DNA of 64,000 nucleotides, from the NCBI RefSeq assembly GCF_042655385.1, contig NZ_JBHSMA010000001.1, positions 558,001-622,000 of the forward strand, written 5' to 3'. How positions within the stretch are numbered: position 1 is the first letter of the stretch; every line of letters begins with the position of its first letter. A program made the position numbers and the translations under genes. The DNA comes from Larkinella bovis. GTDB taxonomy: Bacteria; Bacteroidota; Bacteroidia; Cytophagales; Spirosomataceae. The notes beneath the pieces are model-generated. The model saw only the letters and a list, made by a program, of their open reading frames with translations. It searched no databases and had not been told where the DNA came from. Below, in pieces: positions 36,294-45,832 of the stretch.

Positions 36294-36923
36294 TTACTTA
36301 ATCTCCTTGTTTTCCATCACCGGTTTCGGATGCACAACATACACATCCAGCACCGCCAGCGGACGGGCCAGGTATTCGCGGATCAGCGTACGGAAAGAAT
36401 AGCCGCCCGGAATGTCCTGAGCGGCAAAGGCCACGGCCGACATGCCCTGATGATTGCCAATGTAGAGCGCGCGGGCATTGTGGAAATTCTGGGAGATGAT
36501 CGTGATTTTTTCCTGATTGAACACCTGTTTACACCGGACAACGGAGTCAAAGGTTCGGTAACCGGCATAATCCAGCGTCATGTCAGCCTCCGGGACGCCC
36601 AACCGAAGCAGAGCCTTCTTCATGTCGGACGGCTCGTTGTAATATTCGGAATCATTGTTGCCGCTGAGGATAATGTGCTTGATCTTGCCCACTTTCCAAA
36701 GCCGGGCCGTCGCTTCCATCCGGTAGCGAAAAAACAGATTTTCATTGCCGCTTTTGACGGATTTGCTGGTTCCGAGCACCAACCCCACTTCGTTGGTTGG
36801 CAAGGATTCCAGATCAAAATAGACCTGGCTCCGGGTACTGTACACGACCCAGAAATTACAAAGGAGTATCGTGGTTATTCCCACGAAAGCCAGAAAAACG
36901 CCTAATTTGATGAGCCGTTTCAT
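36294..36923 (-). CDS. ElyC/SanA/YdcF-family membrane protein
   Basis: 209 residues from MKRLIKLGVF, with one N-terminal transmembrane anchor (about 5-25). The DUF218-type domain shows VGLVLGTSK, HIILSGNNDSEYYNEPSDMKKALLRLGVP, YAGYRTFDSVVRCK and ITIISQNFHNARALYI. This matches SanA (vancomycin high-temperature exclusion) better than YdcF. SanA-like proteins influence the outer-membrane barrier and peptidoglycan lipid carrier handling in enterobacteria. It is downstream of parC on the same strand (79 nt gap). Confidence 0.88.
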   Translation of the reverse strand: MKRLIKLGVFLAFVGITTILLCNFWVVYSTRSQVYFDLESLPTNEVGLVLGTSKSVKSGNENLFFRYRMEATARLWKVGKIKHIILSGNNDSEYYNEPSDMKKALLRLGVPEADMTLDYAGYRTFDSVVRCKQVFNQEKITIISQNFHNARALYIGNHQGMSAVAFAAQDIPGGYSFRTLIREYLARPLAVLDVYVVHPKPVMENKEIK

Positions 36924-37002
36924 CCGTATCACCCTCAGGTGAGGTTTTACTCCTTTGTAATGGCCGCTTTGCCGGCGCGTCGGGTACGACATTAGATTCA
37001 TG

Positions 37003-39663
37003 TCATGAGAACAGGCCTAATTGTTTTACCGTTTGTTCCGAACTGGTATCATCCGTATCCGGCGTTTCGTCCGTTTGTTCGTCAGGTTCCGGTTCAACGA
37101 CGATTAAGGTAGGCGTTATCGTTCGATTTTCCGCCATATCCCGGTCATTATTCCGGCGAGGGGTCAATAATTTTACTTCCTTCACTTTGGCAAAGGGCAA
37201 TTTTGCCCCTAAAGCTTTCCAGCCGCGAATATCAATAAAGCCCTCGGGCTCGAGCACCATTTTCTCCAGAGGACCTTTCTCTTTCATCTGGTGGGTAATT
37301 TCAAAACGCGGAAAGCGATCGGTCGTTACCGCCAGTAGCTTCGAGTTTTTCGCATCCCCGATAAAACTGAACTTCTTGTCCTGCGTGCTGGTCTCGACTT
37401 TAAAGCGCTTGACATAGTGCGACTTTTGATTGGCCTCGTAGTAAATCGACGAAACGATGCGCTCGGGATCAAACTTCTCCAAAACCGCAATGTCGGCGGG
37501 TTCGTAACGATTGGTTAGGTTATAGTTGGTCAGTTCATACTCGCCATCTTTATAGACGACCAAAATGCTCGCGCCGTTGTCAAAATTGCCTAAATATTTT
37601 CCGCGCTCGTCGCGGTTCAGCCGACCCAGGTGTTCGTCGTACCAGATATCAACCCCACCCAGCGTCGAAACGCCACCCGATTTGAGGCTAACTTTCCGAA
37701 TCGGGTATTTCGTGAGAATATTGCCCTGCGCCGACCGGTTTTTAATCAGTACTTCCGCAAAGTTATAGTCAAACTGTTTGATTTTGGCCGTACTCTGCGC
37801 CGTCAGGTTAATCGTAACGACCTCGGCTTCACCATTATCATTGGCGGTAAACCACAGCACCTTCGATTTCGGATTGCCCATCGTCAGGTCGTATTCCCGG
37901 TCGCGGGTGACGGCCGTCACCGAAAAGCGCTTGGCCATTGTAATCCCGGATTTTCCGTCCAGGTACAGCATGTTGTAGACCCGCCGTTCGTCGTTTTTCT
38001 TAAAGACGGAACAGTAGATAATATCCTTGCCGACGAAGGTTTTATCCTGAATTTTGGTGACCAGGCACTTGCCATCGCGTCGGAAAACAATGATGTCGTC
38101 GATGTCGGAGCAGTCCGACACAAATTCGTCCTTTTTCAACCCGGTACCGACAAAACCGCCTTCGCGATCGACGTACAGTTTGGCATTGGCAGCCGCCACC
38201 ACGTTGGCCGCGATGGTGTTGAAGGCGCGGATTTCGGTTTTCCGTTCCCGGCCTTTGCCGTATTTTTTCGCCAGTTCCTTGAAATAATTGATGGCAAAAC
38301 GCGTCAGATTGGCCAGGTTGTCCTCGGTTTCGGCCAGTTCCTGCTCCAGCCGGCGCATCAGTTCCTCGGCTTTAAAACCGTCATATTTCGAGATTCGCTT
38401 GATCCGGATTTCGGTCAGCCGAATCAGATCATCCTCCGTAATTTCGCGGTAAAACTGCTTTTTGTACGGTTTCAGCCCTTTGTCGATCGTTTCCAGCACG
38501 GCCTGGAAGGTTTCGCATTCCTCAATTTTCCGGTAAATCCGGTTTTCGATAAAAATCTTTTCGAGTGAGCTGTAAAGCAATTTCTCCATCAATTCGGCCC
38601 GCCGAATCTCCAGCTCCCGTTCGAGCAGCCGAACCGTCTGGTGCGTATTGATTTTGAGAATATCCGAGACGGAAACAAAATGCGGTTTATCCCCAATAAT
38701 CACGCAGGCATTGGGCGACACCGACACCTCGCATTCCGTGAAGGCATACAGGGCGTCAATGGTAATATCGGGAGAAACGCCGGGGGCCAGGTGGACGTGG
38801 ATTTCGACATCTTTCGAGGTCAGGTCTTCTACCTTCTTGATCTTAATTTTTCCGTCGTCGTTGGCCTTGATGATCGAATCCTTGATCGAGGTGGTGGTGG
38901 TGCCAAACGGTATTTCGCGGATAATCAGGGTTTTCTTGTCAAACTCCTCAATTTTGGCCCGAATCCGGGCCTTACCACCCCGGCTGCCATCGTTATAATT
39001 GCTGACGTCGATGTACCCGCCGGTCAGAAAATCCGGGTAGAGGGTAAACGGTTTATCCTTCAGAATGCTGATCGAGGCCTCGATCAGTTCGAGAAAGTTA
39101 TGGGGAAGAATTTTAGTCGATAAGCCCACCGCAATGCCTTCAACCCCCATCGCCAGCAGCAGCGGAAATTTAACCGGCAGCGTAATCGGTTCTTTTTTCC
39201 GCCCATCGTACGACAGCTGCCATTCGGTGGTTTGCGGATTGAAGATGACGTCGTTTCCGAATTTCGACAGCCGAACTTCAATGTAGCGCGGGGCAGCCGC
39301 GCCATCGCCGGTGCGGATATCGCCCCAATTTCCCTGCGTATCAAAGACCAGGTTTTTCTGCCCAATGGTGGTCAGGGCGTCGCCGATAGACGCATCACCG
39401 TGGGGGTGGTACTGCATGGTTTGGCCGATGACGTTGGCCACTTTATTGAAACGTCCATCGTCCATTTCTTTCAGGGCGTGGAGAATCCGGCGTTGCACCG
39501 GCTTCAGGCCGTCTTCCACGGCCGGAACCGCCCGTTCCAGAATAACGTACGAGGCATACTCTAAAAACCAGTTTTCATATAATCCCGACACCACGGTTTG
39601 TTGGTGGAGGGTATCTTCATTTTGATCTTCCGGTAAATCAGTTGGGTCCAGAATTTCGCTCAT
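37003..39663 (-). CDS. parC: DNA topoisomerase IV (or gyrase) subunit A
   Basis: 886 residues. The N-terminal breakage-reunion domain has ASYVILERAVPAVEDGLKPVQRRIL, YHPHGDASIGDAL and the catalytic Tyr in GAAAPRYIEVRL. A coiled coil follows (about 430-480), then a C-terminal propeller-like region (510-840) and an acidic tail. No clear gyrase-type QRRGGxG box was seen in the C-terminal part, and the length and layout match the Bacteroidota ParC group, so topoisomerase IV is favoured. The partner parE is not in the window. Confidence 0.9.
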   Translation of the reverse strand: MSEILDPTDLPEDQNEDTLHQQTVVSGLYENWFLEYASYVILERAVPAVEDGLKPVQRRILHALKEMDDGRFNKVANVIGQTMQYHPHGDASIGDALTTIGQKNLVFDTQGNWGDIRTGDGAAAPRYIEVRLSKFGNDVIFNPQTTEWQLSYDGRKKEPITLPVKFPLLLAMGVEGIAVGLSTKILPHNFLELIEASISILKDKPFTLYPDFLTGGYIDVSNYNDGSRGGKARIRAKIEEFDKKTLIIREIPFGTTTTSIKDSIIKANDDGKIKIKKVEDLTSKDVEIHVHLAPGVSPDITIDALYAFTECEVSVSPNACVIIGDKPHFVSVSDILKINTHQTVRLLERELEIRRAELMEKLLYSSLEKIFIENRIYRKIEECETFQAVLETIDKGLKPYKKQFYREITEDDLIRLTEIRIKRISKYDGFKAEELMRRLEQELAETEDNLANLTRFAINYFKELAKKYGKGRERKTEIRAFNTIAANVVAAANAKLYVDREGGFVGTGLKKDEFVSDCSDIDDIIVFRRDGKCLVTKIQDKTFVGKDIIYCSVFKKNDERRVYNMLYLDGKSGITMAKRFSVTAVTRDREYDLTMGNPKSKVLWFTANDNGEAEVVTINLTAQSTAKIKQFDYNFAEVLIKNRSAQGNILTKYPIRKVSLKSGGVSTLGGVDIWYDEHLGRLNRDERGKYLGNFDNGASILVVYKDGEYELTNYNLTNRYEPADIAVLEKFDPERIVSSIYYEANQKSHYVKRFKVETSTQDKKFSFIGDAKNSKLLAVTTDRFPRFEITHQMKEKGPLEKMVLEPEGFIDIRGWKALGAKLPFAKVKEVKLLTPRRNNDRDMAENRTITPTLIVVEPEPDEQTDETPDTDDTSSEQTVKQLGLFS

Positions 39664-39994
39664 TCGGATGGTTACGGATAAAAATCGATGATAAATGCTA
39701 TCGTCTTGAATGGGTCGGCGGGCACAATTGATCCGTCGATAGCTACATAAAGATACGAATTTTTTAAGAAAACGGCCCAGAAAGGGTTAAAAAGCAGGAT
39801 TTGGGCCGTTTAATGGAGTACTTTATGTTGCCAGAGTACAACCCGCAAAACCGGTGCCGGTTTTCAGGAACGCCTGTCCGGTACGTACGAAGCATCCCTA
39901 GAGGGTTGCCCGGTTTGACTTCAGGTTACAATATATTATACTTGTATTACAAATATAATAATATATAAACAGAAATCCGCATTTTTTGTCCATT
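39664..39994. other. Intergenic region between parC and the NUDIX gene
   Basis: 331 nt without a convincing ORF. It contains the hairpin at 39770-39811, a second palindrome AAAACCGG-TG-CCGGTTTT (39847-39864), and a strongly AT-rich stretch near 39925-39975 (ATATAATAATATAT) beside the NUDIX stop. A weak -7-like TATCTTTA (39748-39755, minus strand) could serve parC. Confidence 0.6.
39770..39811 (-). terminator. Probable terminator of the FAD dehydrogenase-NUDIX operon
   Basis: AAACGGCCCA (39770-39779) pairs perfectly with TGGGCCGTTT (39802-39811). On the minus strand the stem continues into TTCTTAAAAAATT. It lies upstream of parC and about 185 nt downstream of the NUDIX stop. Confidence 0.5.
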
Positions 39995-40633
39995 TCACTT
40001 CGGAACCGACTGGATCACCGTGAGCAATTCGCTGATCATCATGGCCGTTGCGCCCCAAACTTTAAAGCCCTGAATCTGGTAAAACGGCGCGTCGATGAGA
40101 GTCCCGCGAACCTCGATGCCATTTTCGCCGATGATGGTTTCGTCCAGCAACTCATCCAGACCAACTTCCACCACGTGCTCAACTTCGCGCGGATCGGGGT
40201 AAAAATCCGGTCGGTAGGGGAGAATGCCGACCACCGGCTGGACGTAGAAATTACTCGGGGGAATGTAGATTTCGGTCAATTTGCCCAGCACTTTCACATC
40301 CGTCACCCGAATTCCGACTTCTTCCTGGGCTTCCCGCAAGGCCGTCCGGATGAGGCTTTCGTCGGTTCGTTCCATGCGCCCACCAGGAAACGCCATCTGG
40401 CCTGCGTGAACGCCATCGTACTGCGGGCGTAAAATCAGCGGCAGAAAAATGGATCCCTGGTACGGATAAAACACAATCAGGACGGCGCTACGCCGGGTCC
40501 GTTCGTTCGGTTGCATAGCCATGCGTAACCGCGATCGGGAGGCCATTTTCAGGTGGGCTTCCGGACCGGGCAGCGGTTCGGCCAATCGTTCCCGGAGGGT
40601 GTTGGCAAAGCTATGAAACGACGAATTAGGCAT
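39995..40633 (-). CDS. NUDIX hydrolase, CoA pyrophosphatase type
   Basis: 212 residues from MPNSSFHSFA, whose start overlaps the end of the upstream gene by 8 nt. The frame continues upstream only as a shadow of that gene. The NUDIX box is intact: GGRMERTDESL followed by REAQEEVG (G-x5-E-x7-RE-x2-EE-x-G). The region before it (VLIVFYPYQ, MAFPGGRME) matches the NudL/CoA diphosphatase subfamily, which cleaves coenzyme A to phosphopantetheine and 3',5'-ADP. Translationally coupled to the FAD-dependent dehydrogenase. Confidence 0.9.
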   Translation of the reverse strand: MPNSSFHSFANTLRERLAEPLPGPEAHLKMASRSRLRMAMQPNERTRRSAVLIVFYPYQGSIFLPLILRPQYDGVHAGQMAFPGGRMERTDESLIRTALREAQEEVGIRVTDVKVLGKLTEIYIPPSNFYVQPVVGILPYRPDFYPDPREVEHVVEVGLDELLDETIIGENGIEVRGTLIDAPFYQIQGFKVWGATAMMISELLTVIQSVPK

Positions 40634-42215
40634 AGCGTTTAACGAGTTGTTCAGCACATTTTTCTCCGTCCATGGCCGCCGAAACGATTCCACCGGCATA
40701 ACCGGCACCTTCGCTGCACGGAAACAGACGCTGGATCTGCACGTGTTCGAGCGTATCCGGCTGGCGCGGAATCCGGACGGGCGACGAGGTGCGGCTTTCA
40801 ACCCCGATCATCTGGGCTTCGTTGGTCACGTAGCCGCGCATCGACCGGCCAAACTGCTGCAAACCGGCTTTCAGCGGTGCGGCAATCGTTTCCGGCAAAA
40901 CCGCCTGCATATCGACCGGTTTCAGACCCGGCTGGTAGGAGGTTTCGAGTAACCGGTTGGAAACCCGGCCATTTACGTAGTCAGAAATCCGCTGGGCCGG
41001 CGCGGTTTGATCGCCCCCCGCCAGTTGGCAGGCGCGTTGCTCCAGTTCTTTCTGGAATTGCAAACCGGCCAGTGGACCGTAGGCCCGGTAATTTTTTAAA
41101 TCATTTTCGTGAATAGCTACTACCAGGCCCGAATTAGCAAATTTCGAATCCCGGCGCGACGGGGACATGCCGTTCACAACCAGTTCGCCGGGGGCCGTAG
41201 CCGCCGGGACGATAAAACCGCCCGGACACATACAAAAGGAAAATACGCCCCGTTCAATCCCCTTGTGCCGGGTTTGGGTGACCAGGCTATACGAGGCTGC
41301 GGGCAGGTAATTCCCGCGATTAGGGCGGTGGTATTGCACCTGATCGATGAACGACTGCTGGTGCTCGATCCGGACGCCCATCGCAAACGGCTTGTTTTCA
41401 ATCGTGATGCCTTTTTCGTGCAGCAACGCAAAGACGTCGCGGGCTGAATGCCCGGTCGCCAGAATGACACCCAGTCCGGTAATTTCGTCCCCTTTGTCGG
41501 TAATGACCCCTTTGATTTCGTTTTGTTCGAGGATCAAATCGACCATCCGGGTATTGAAACGAACGTCGCCCCCCGCTTCGACGATGCTTTGCCGAAGGGC
41601 CATGACCACGTCGGGTAACTTGTTGGTTCCGATGTGGGGATGCGCATCCACCAGAATTTGTTCAGTGGCTCCGTGCGCGACAAAAATTTCGAGAACCCGG
41701 CGGACATCGCCCCGCTTTTTGGACCGCGTATAGAGTTTACCGTCCGAATACGTACCCGCTCCGCCTTCGCCGAAGCAGTAGTTCGATTCCGGATTGACAA
41801 GGTGCTCTTTGTTGATAGCCGCCAGATCACGACGCCGGGCGCGCACATCGCTGCCCCGCTCCAGCACGATCGGTTTTAACCCCAGCTCGACCAACCGCAA
41901 GGCTGCGAACAAACCGGCTGGTCCGGCCCCAACGACCACCACCGGCCGGGCCTGACTGACGTTCGGGTACGTTCGCTGATAGGAAAGTAACGGACGGGGT
42001 TCTTCTCCTTCGTAAACTTCCGCATCGATATGTACTTTGACTTGCCGGGAACGTGCATCGATCGATTGGCGAAGTTTCCGGATAATCGGCCGATCCGACT
42101 CCGCATCCGTCAGCAGGTCGGTCGGCAGTTGCAATCGGTTGTAAACTTCCCGCTCAAAAGCTGCGTCATCAAACGCGGTATCGGGCTCGAGGGTTAATGA
42201 AAGCGTATGAATCAT
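40626..42215 (-). CDS. FAD-dependent dehydrogenase (COG2509 type)
   Basis: 529 residues from MIHTLSLTLEPD. The FAD Rossmann motif VVVVGAGPAGLFAALRLVELG is near residue 90. Then come CFGEGGAGTYSDGKLYTR, ILATGHSARDVF, CPGGFIVPA and a C-terminal FPCSEGAGYAGGIVSAAMDGEKCA, all typical of this conserved oxidoreductase family of unknown physiological substrate. Some relatives are annotated as ferredoxin- or electron-transfer-linked, but no FeS cluster motif was seen here. First gene of a two-gene operon with the NUDIX hydrolase. Confidence 0.9.
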   Translation of the reverse strand: MIHTLSLTLEPDTAFDDAAFEREVYNRLQLPTDLLTDAESDRPIIRKLRQSIDARSRQVKVHIDAEVYEGEEPRPLLSYQRTYPNVSQARPVVVVGAGPAGLFAALRLVELGLKPIVLERGSDVRARRRDLAAINKEHLVNPESNYCFGEGGAGTYSDGKLYTRSKKRGDVRRVLEIFVAHGATEQILVDAHPHIGTNKLPDVVMALRQSIVEAGGDVRFNTRMVDLILEQNEIKGVITDKGDEITGLGVILATGHSARDVFALLHEKGITIENKPFAMGVRIEHQQSFIDQVQYHRPNRGNYLPAASYSLVTQTRHKGIERGVFSFCMCPGGFIVPAATAPGELVVNGMSPSRRDSKFANSGLVVAIHENDLKNYRAYGPLAGLQFQKELEQRACQLAGGDQTAPAQRISDYVNGRVSNRLLETSYQPGLKPVDMQAVLPETIAAPLKAGLQQFGRSMRGYVTNEAQMIGVESRTSSPVRIPRQPDTLEHVQIQRLFPCSEGAGYAGGIVSAAMDGEKCAEQLVKRYA

Positions 42216-42346
42216 AGACGAAATTTCCTTTCCATGCAACAACCGGAGTCGGCTTCAGGTTCGCCGTTTATTTTTTATAATATTTGGTTATTTTTTTGGT
42301 AAAATTAGTCATTCTGGCCGATAACTTGGGAGAAAGAATTCATGTG

Positions 42347-42378
42347 TTCGTATTCCCGATGCCGGAACAATATATTTG
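42347..42378 (+). promoter_or_regulatory. Putative fucosidase promoter
   Basis: TTCG (42347-42350), a 20-nt spacer, then TATATTTG (42371-42378), an exact TAnnTTTG match, 72 nt before the ATG at 42451. The upstream element is imperfect. Confidence 0.4.
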
Positions 42379-42450
42379 ACCCCGAAACCCGGTTTGCCAG
42401 AAAATGCGGTCCGGGTGGTCCGAAGGGCCGGCGATTTAACCCAAATTTCA

Positions 42451-44532
42451 ATGAAAAAATTACTTTTCTATTTAGTACTCAGTTCTTTTCCACTAGCGGC
42501 TCAGAAGGTGAATCCCCCCGCGCCCTACGGTGCCCTGCCGAGTCCGCAGCAGGTGCAATGGCAGCAAATGGAATATTACATGTTTATTCACTTTGGTCCG
42601 AACACCTTTACCAACCAGGAGTGGGGCCACGGTGACGAAGATCCGAAGGTGTTCAATCCCACGCGGCTGGACGCCCGCCAGTGGGCCCGAACGGCCAAAG
42701 CCGCCGGCATGAAAGCCATTATCATTACGGCAAAACACCACGACGGTTTTTGCCTGTGGCCGAGCAAGTTCAGTAACCATACCGTGCGGGAAAGTGCCTG
42801 GAAGAACGGCCAGGGCGACGTCCTGCGCGAATTGTCCAACGCCTGCAAGGAATACGGTTTGAAATTTGGCGTTTATCTTTCGCCCTGGGACCGCAACCAC
42901 CCGGCCTATGGTACGCCCGAATATAACCAGATATTTGCCAATACGCTCGACGAAGTGTTAAGCAGTTACGGCGAGGTATTCGAACAATGGTTCGACGGCG
43001 CGAACGGCGAAGGCCCGAACGGCAAGCGGCAGGAATACGACTGGAAACTGTTTCATAGCGTAGTGTTCAAACACCAGCCGAAGACGATCATTTTCAGTGA
43101 CATTGGTCCCGGCTGTCGCTGGATGGGCAACGAAGCCGGTATTGCCGGCGAAACCAACTGGTCTACCCTGAACACCGACGGTTTTGGCATGGGGGCCGCG
43201 GCTCCGTCGACCAGCGTGCTCAATACCGGGAACGAAAACGGAAAGTACTGGATTCCGGCGGAAGTCGATGTGTCGATCCGGCCGGGCTGGTTCTATAGTC
43301 CGGATACCGACGATCGGGTGAAAACCCTGACGCACCTGATGAAAATCTATTATTCATCCGTTGGCCGGAACAGTAACCTGTTGCTGAATGTGCCGGTTTC
43401 GCGCGAAGGGCTGATTCATCCCAATGATTCGACCCGGTTGATGGAATTCCGCAAAACCCTCGATGCGTCCTTCAAAACCAATCTGGCCAGGGGAAAAGCC
43501 GCCACCGCTTCGGCGGTTCGGGGCAAAGACAAACGTTTCGCTGCCAGCAACTTAGTGGACGGTAACTACGAGTCGTACTGGACAACCGATGACGCGGTTC
43601 GGCAGGCTTCGCTGGTCGTCGATCTGGGCAGGCCAACGGCAATAAACCGGGTGGTCCTGCAGGAATACATCCCGCTCGGACAGCGCGTGAAGTCGTTCCG
43701 GGTGGAAGCCTGGGATGGTAGCAAGTATGTCCAGATTGATCAGCAGACCACCATCGGTTACAAGCGGATTCTGGTTTTTCCGACCCTGAAAACCGCCAAA
43801 GTGCGCGTAACGATTCTCGACGCCAATGCCTGTCCGGTTTTGTCGGAAGTGGGGATTTATAAAGCACCTGAATTGCTCTCGAACCCCGAAATTTCCCGGA
43901 CCCGGCAAGGCGTGGTAACCATTTCGTCCGATGTGGCCGATCCGGTCATTCGCTACACCACCGACGGCACCGAGCCGACGATGGCATCGACCCGGTATAC
44001 GGCACCGTTCGACTATGCGAAGGGGGGCGTTATCAAAGCCAAAGCTTTCATTAAGAATGGAGCCGAATCGTCGGAAACCATTCCAGCGTCTTTCGATGTG
44101 GCGCCCGCCAACTGGTCGGTGGTGACAACGGACAACGCAAGCCGCAGCGCGGCCAATCGGGCCATTGACTCGAATCCCCGGACGCTCTGGCAGACTGCCC
44201 GGCAGGAGGGAAGTAGCAAACACCCGCACGAACTGGTGATCAACCTCGGCGAAAGCCTGTCTCTGAAAGGGTTTACGTACACGCCCCGGCAGGACGGACA
44301 AACCGGCGGAACGATTTACCAGTACAGTTTTTACGTAAGCGAAAACGGAATCGACTGGAAGCCGGTTCTTGAAAATCAGGCGTTTGCGAACATCAGGAAC
44401 AATCCGGTGAAACAGGAGGTGGCTTTTGCCAGCCCCCAGCAAGCCCGGTTTATCAAACTGGTGGCGCTTTCGTCGGTGAACGAAAAGGAACACTGGGCCT
44501 CGGCTGCGGAAGTTGGGGTGATGGTCCATTAA
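42451..44532 (+). CDS. Secreted GH29 alpha-L-fucosidase with two F5/8 type C-like modules
   Basis: 693 residues from MKKLLFYLVLSSFPLAAQ, which is a signal peptide; the frame runs further upstream to 42376 but passes the putative promoter. The GH29 barrel (about 30-350) has MFIHFGPNTFTNQEWG, ITAKHHDGFCLWPS and the nucleophile Asp182 in FEQWFDGANG. It is followed by a carbohydrate-binding F5/8C-like module (about 345-480), a chitobiase-C/CHB_HEX_C-like IRYTTDGTEPT segment, and a second F5/8C-like module (about 570-690). It releases fucose from glycans outside the cytoplasm. No SusCD pair or other polysaccharide-utilisation genes are adjacent. Confidence 0.92.
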   Translation: MKKLLFYLVLSSFPLAAQKVNPPAPYGALPSPQQVQWQQMEYYMFIHFGPNTFTNQEWGHGDEDPKVFNPTRLDARQWARTAKAAGMKAIIITAKHHDGFCLWPSKFSNHTVRESAWKNGQGDVLRELSNACKEYGLKFGVYLSPWDRNHPAYGTPEYNQIFANTLDEVLSSYGEVFEQWFDGANGEGPNGKRQEYDWKLFHSVVFKHQPKTIIFSDIGPGCRWMGNEAGIAGETNWSTLNTDGFGMGAAAPSTSVLNTGNENGKYWIPAEVDVSIRPGWFYSPDTDDRVKTLTHLMKIYYSSVGRNSNLLLNVPVSREGLIHPNDSTRLMEFRKTLDASFKTNLARGKAATASAVRGKDKRFAASNLVDGNYESYWTTDDAVRQASLVVDLGRPTAINRVVLQEYIPLGQRVKSFRVEAWDGSKYVQIDQQTTIGYKRILVFPTLKTAKVRVTILDANACPVLSEVGIYKAPELLSNPEISRTRQGVVTISSDVADPVIRYTTDGTEPTMASTRYTAPFDYAKGGVIKAKAFIKNGAESSETIPASFDVAPANWSVVTTDNASRSAANRAIDSNPRTLWQTARQEGSSKHPHELVINLGESLSLKGFTYTPRQDGQTGGTIYQYSFYVSENGIDWKPVLENQAFANIRNNPVKQEVAFASPQQARFIKLVALSSVNEKEHWASAAEVGVMVH

Positions 44533-44538
44533 CTTCTT

Positions 44539-45729
44539 ATGCCCATGAAGCATACGGCCCCGGATTTCGACGCCCCGGATTTTTACGGAATCGACGATTT
44601 GTTGAGCGACGAGCAGCGGCTGGTCCGGTCGGCCCTGCGCGATTTTGTGGCTCGGGAGATCAGTCCCATTATTGAAGAATGTGCCCAGAAAGCCGAGTTT
44701 CCGGTTTCGCTCGTCCGAAAGTTTGGCGACATGGGGGCCTTTGGTCCAACCCTCCCCACCGCGTTTGGTGGCGGGGGGCTGGATTATATTTCGTACGGCC
44801 TGATGATGCAGGAAATCGAGCGGGGGGATTCGGCCCTGCGGTCGTGCGTCTCCGTGCAAAGCTCGCTGGTCATGTGGCCGATTTATACCTACGGCTCCGA
44901 AGCGCAAAAACGGAAATACCTGCCCCGATTAGCCAGCGGTGCGCTTTTGGGCTGTTTCGGCCTGACCGAACCGGATCATGGCTCCAATCCGGCGGGGATG
45001 CAGACCTCGTTCGTTGAACGTGACGACCATTATGTGTTGAACGGCAGCAAGCTCTGGATTACGAATTCACCCCTGGCCGATCTGGCGGTGGTTTGGGCCA
45101 AAAACGAGCAGGGCCGGATTCGCGGCCTGCTGGTGGAGCGTGGCATGGCCGGTTTTTCGACACCGGAGATTCACCGGAAGTGGTCGCTGCGGGCCAGTGC
45201 CACGGGTGAGTTGGTTTTTCGGGATGTGAAAGTGCCCCGGGAAAACCTGCTGCCCGAAGCGGATGGCCTGAAAGCTCCGCTGAGTTGCCTGGATCAGGCG
45301 CGGTACGGGATTGCCTGGGGCGTTGTCGGAGCGGCTATGGACTGTTACCATTCTGCCCGGCAGTACGTCCTGGAACGGCAGCAATTCGGAAAACCGCTGG
45401 CATCCTTTCAACTGGTTCAGAAAAAACTGGCCGAAATGCTCACCGAAATCACGAAAGCGCAGCTTCTCTGCTGGCGGTTGGGCGTCCTGAAAAACGAAGG
45501 GAAAGCAACTACGGCCCAGATTTCGCTGGCGAAACGGAATAATGTCGAGATGGCGCTGACTGTCGCCCGGGAAGCCCGGCAGATGCACGGAGCAATGGGA
45601 ATTACCGGCGAGTTTCCCATCATGCGCCACCTGATGAACCTGGAATCGGTCGTCACCTACGAAGGCACCCACGACATTCACCTCCTGATTCTGGGCAACG
45701 AAATCACAGGCATACCGGCTTTTAAGTGA
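44539..45729 (+). CDS. Acyl-CoA dehydrogenase, glutaryl-CoA dehydrogenase-like
   Basis: 396 residues. Acyl-CoA dehydrogenase motifs are present: GCFGLTEPDHGSNP, LNGSKLWITNSPLADLAVVWA, and the catalytic base Glu375 in YEGTHDIH. The substrate-loop sequence SCLDQARYGIAWG and the SVQSSLVMWPI stretch are typical of glutaryl-CoA dehydrogenases, which convert glutaryl-CoA to crotonyl-CoA in lysine/tryptophan catabolism. The start lies 6 nt after the fucosidase stop, so some co-transcription is possible despite unrelated roles. It converges on a RamB-like regulator. Confidence 0.9.
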   Translation: MPMKHTAPDFDAPDFYGIDDLLSDEQRLVRSALRDFVAREISPIIEECAQKAEFPVSLVRKFGDMGAFGPTLPTAFGGGGLDYISYGLMMQEIERGDSALRSCVSVQSSLVMWPIYTYGSEAQKRKYLPRLASGALLGCFGLTEPDHGSNPAGMQTSFVERDDHYVLNGSKLWITNSPLADLAVVWAKNEQGRIRGLLVERGMAGFSTPEIHRKWSLRASATGELVFRDVKVPRENLLPEADGLKAPLSCLDQARYGIAWGVVGAAMDCYHSARQYVLERQQFGKPLASFQLVQKKLAEMLTEITKAQLLCWRLGVLKNEGKATTAQISLAKRNNVEMALTVAREARQMHGAMGITGEFPIMRHLMNLESVVTYEGTHDIHLLILGNEITGIPAFK

Positions 45730-45741
45730 AAAAAGGATAAT

Positions 45742-45832
45742 TAATGAGTGATGAGTGATGAGTTAAGAGTGATGAGTTGGCTGACGCAAGCTGAAAAACT
45801 CTTAACTTTTAACTCATCACTCTTAACTCATT
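45742..45832. repeat. Heptamer-built palindromic repeat, copy 2
   Basis: The left arm (45742-45778) is built of ATGAGTG/ATGAGTT/AAGAGTG units; the right arm (45797-45832) is AACTCTTAACTTTTAACTCA and onward, complementary to it. The connecting segment is GGCTGACGCAAGCTG. Same family as 24117-24198. The right arm runs into and supplies the TGA stop codon of the minus-strand regulator gene. Confidence 0.8.

Noticed and set aside
37630..38568. 312-codon plus-strand frame inside parC
   Set aside because: Opposite a clearly conserved topoisomerase domain; composition is that of a shadow frame.
43552..44907. 451-codon open frame antisense to the fucosidase and the start of the acyl-CoA dehydrogenase
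   Set aside because: It lies opposite well-conserved genes, has no recognisable domain, and its His/Arg/Gly/Pro-rich composition is typical of antisense frames in GC-rich coding sequence.
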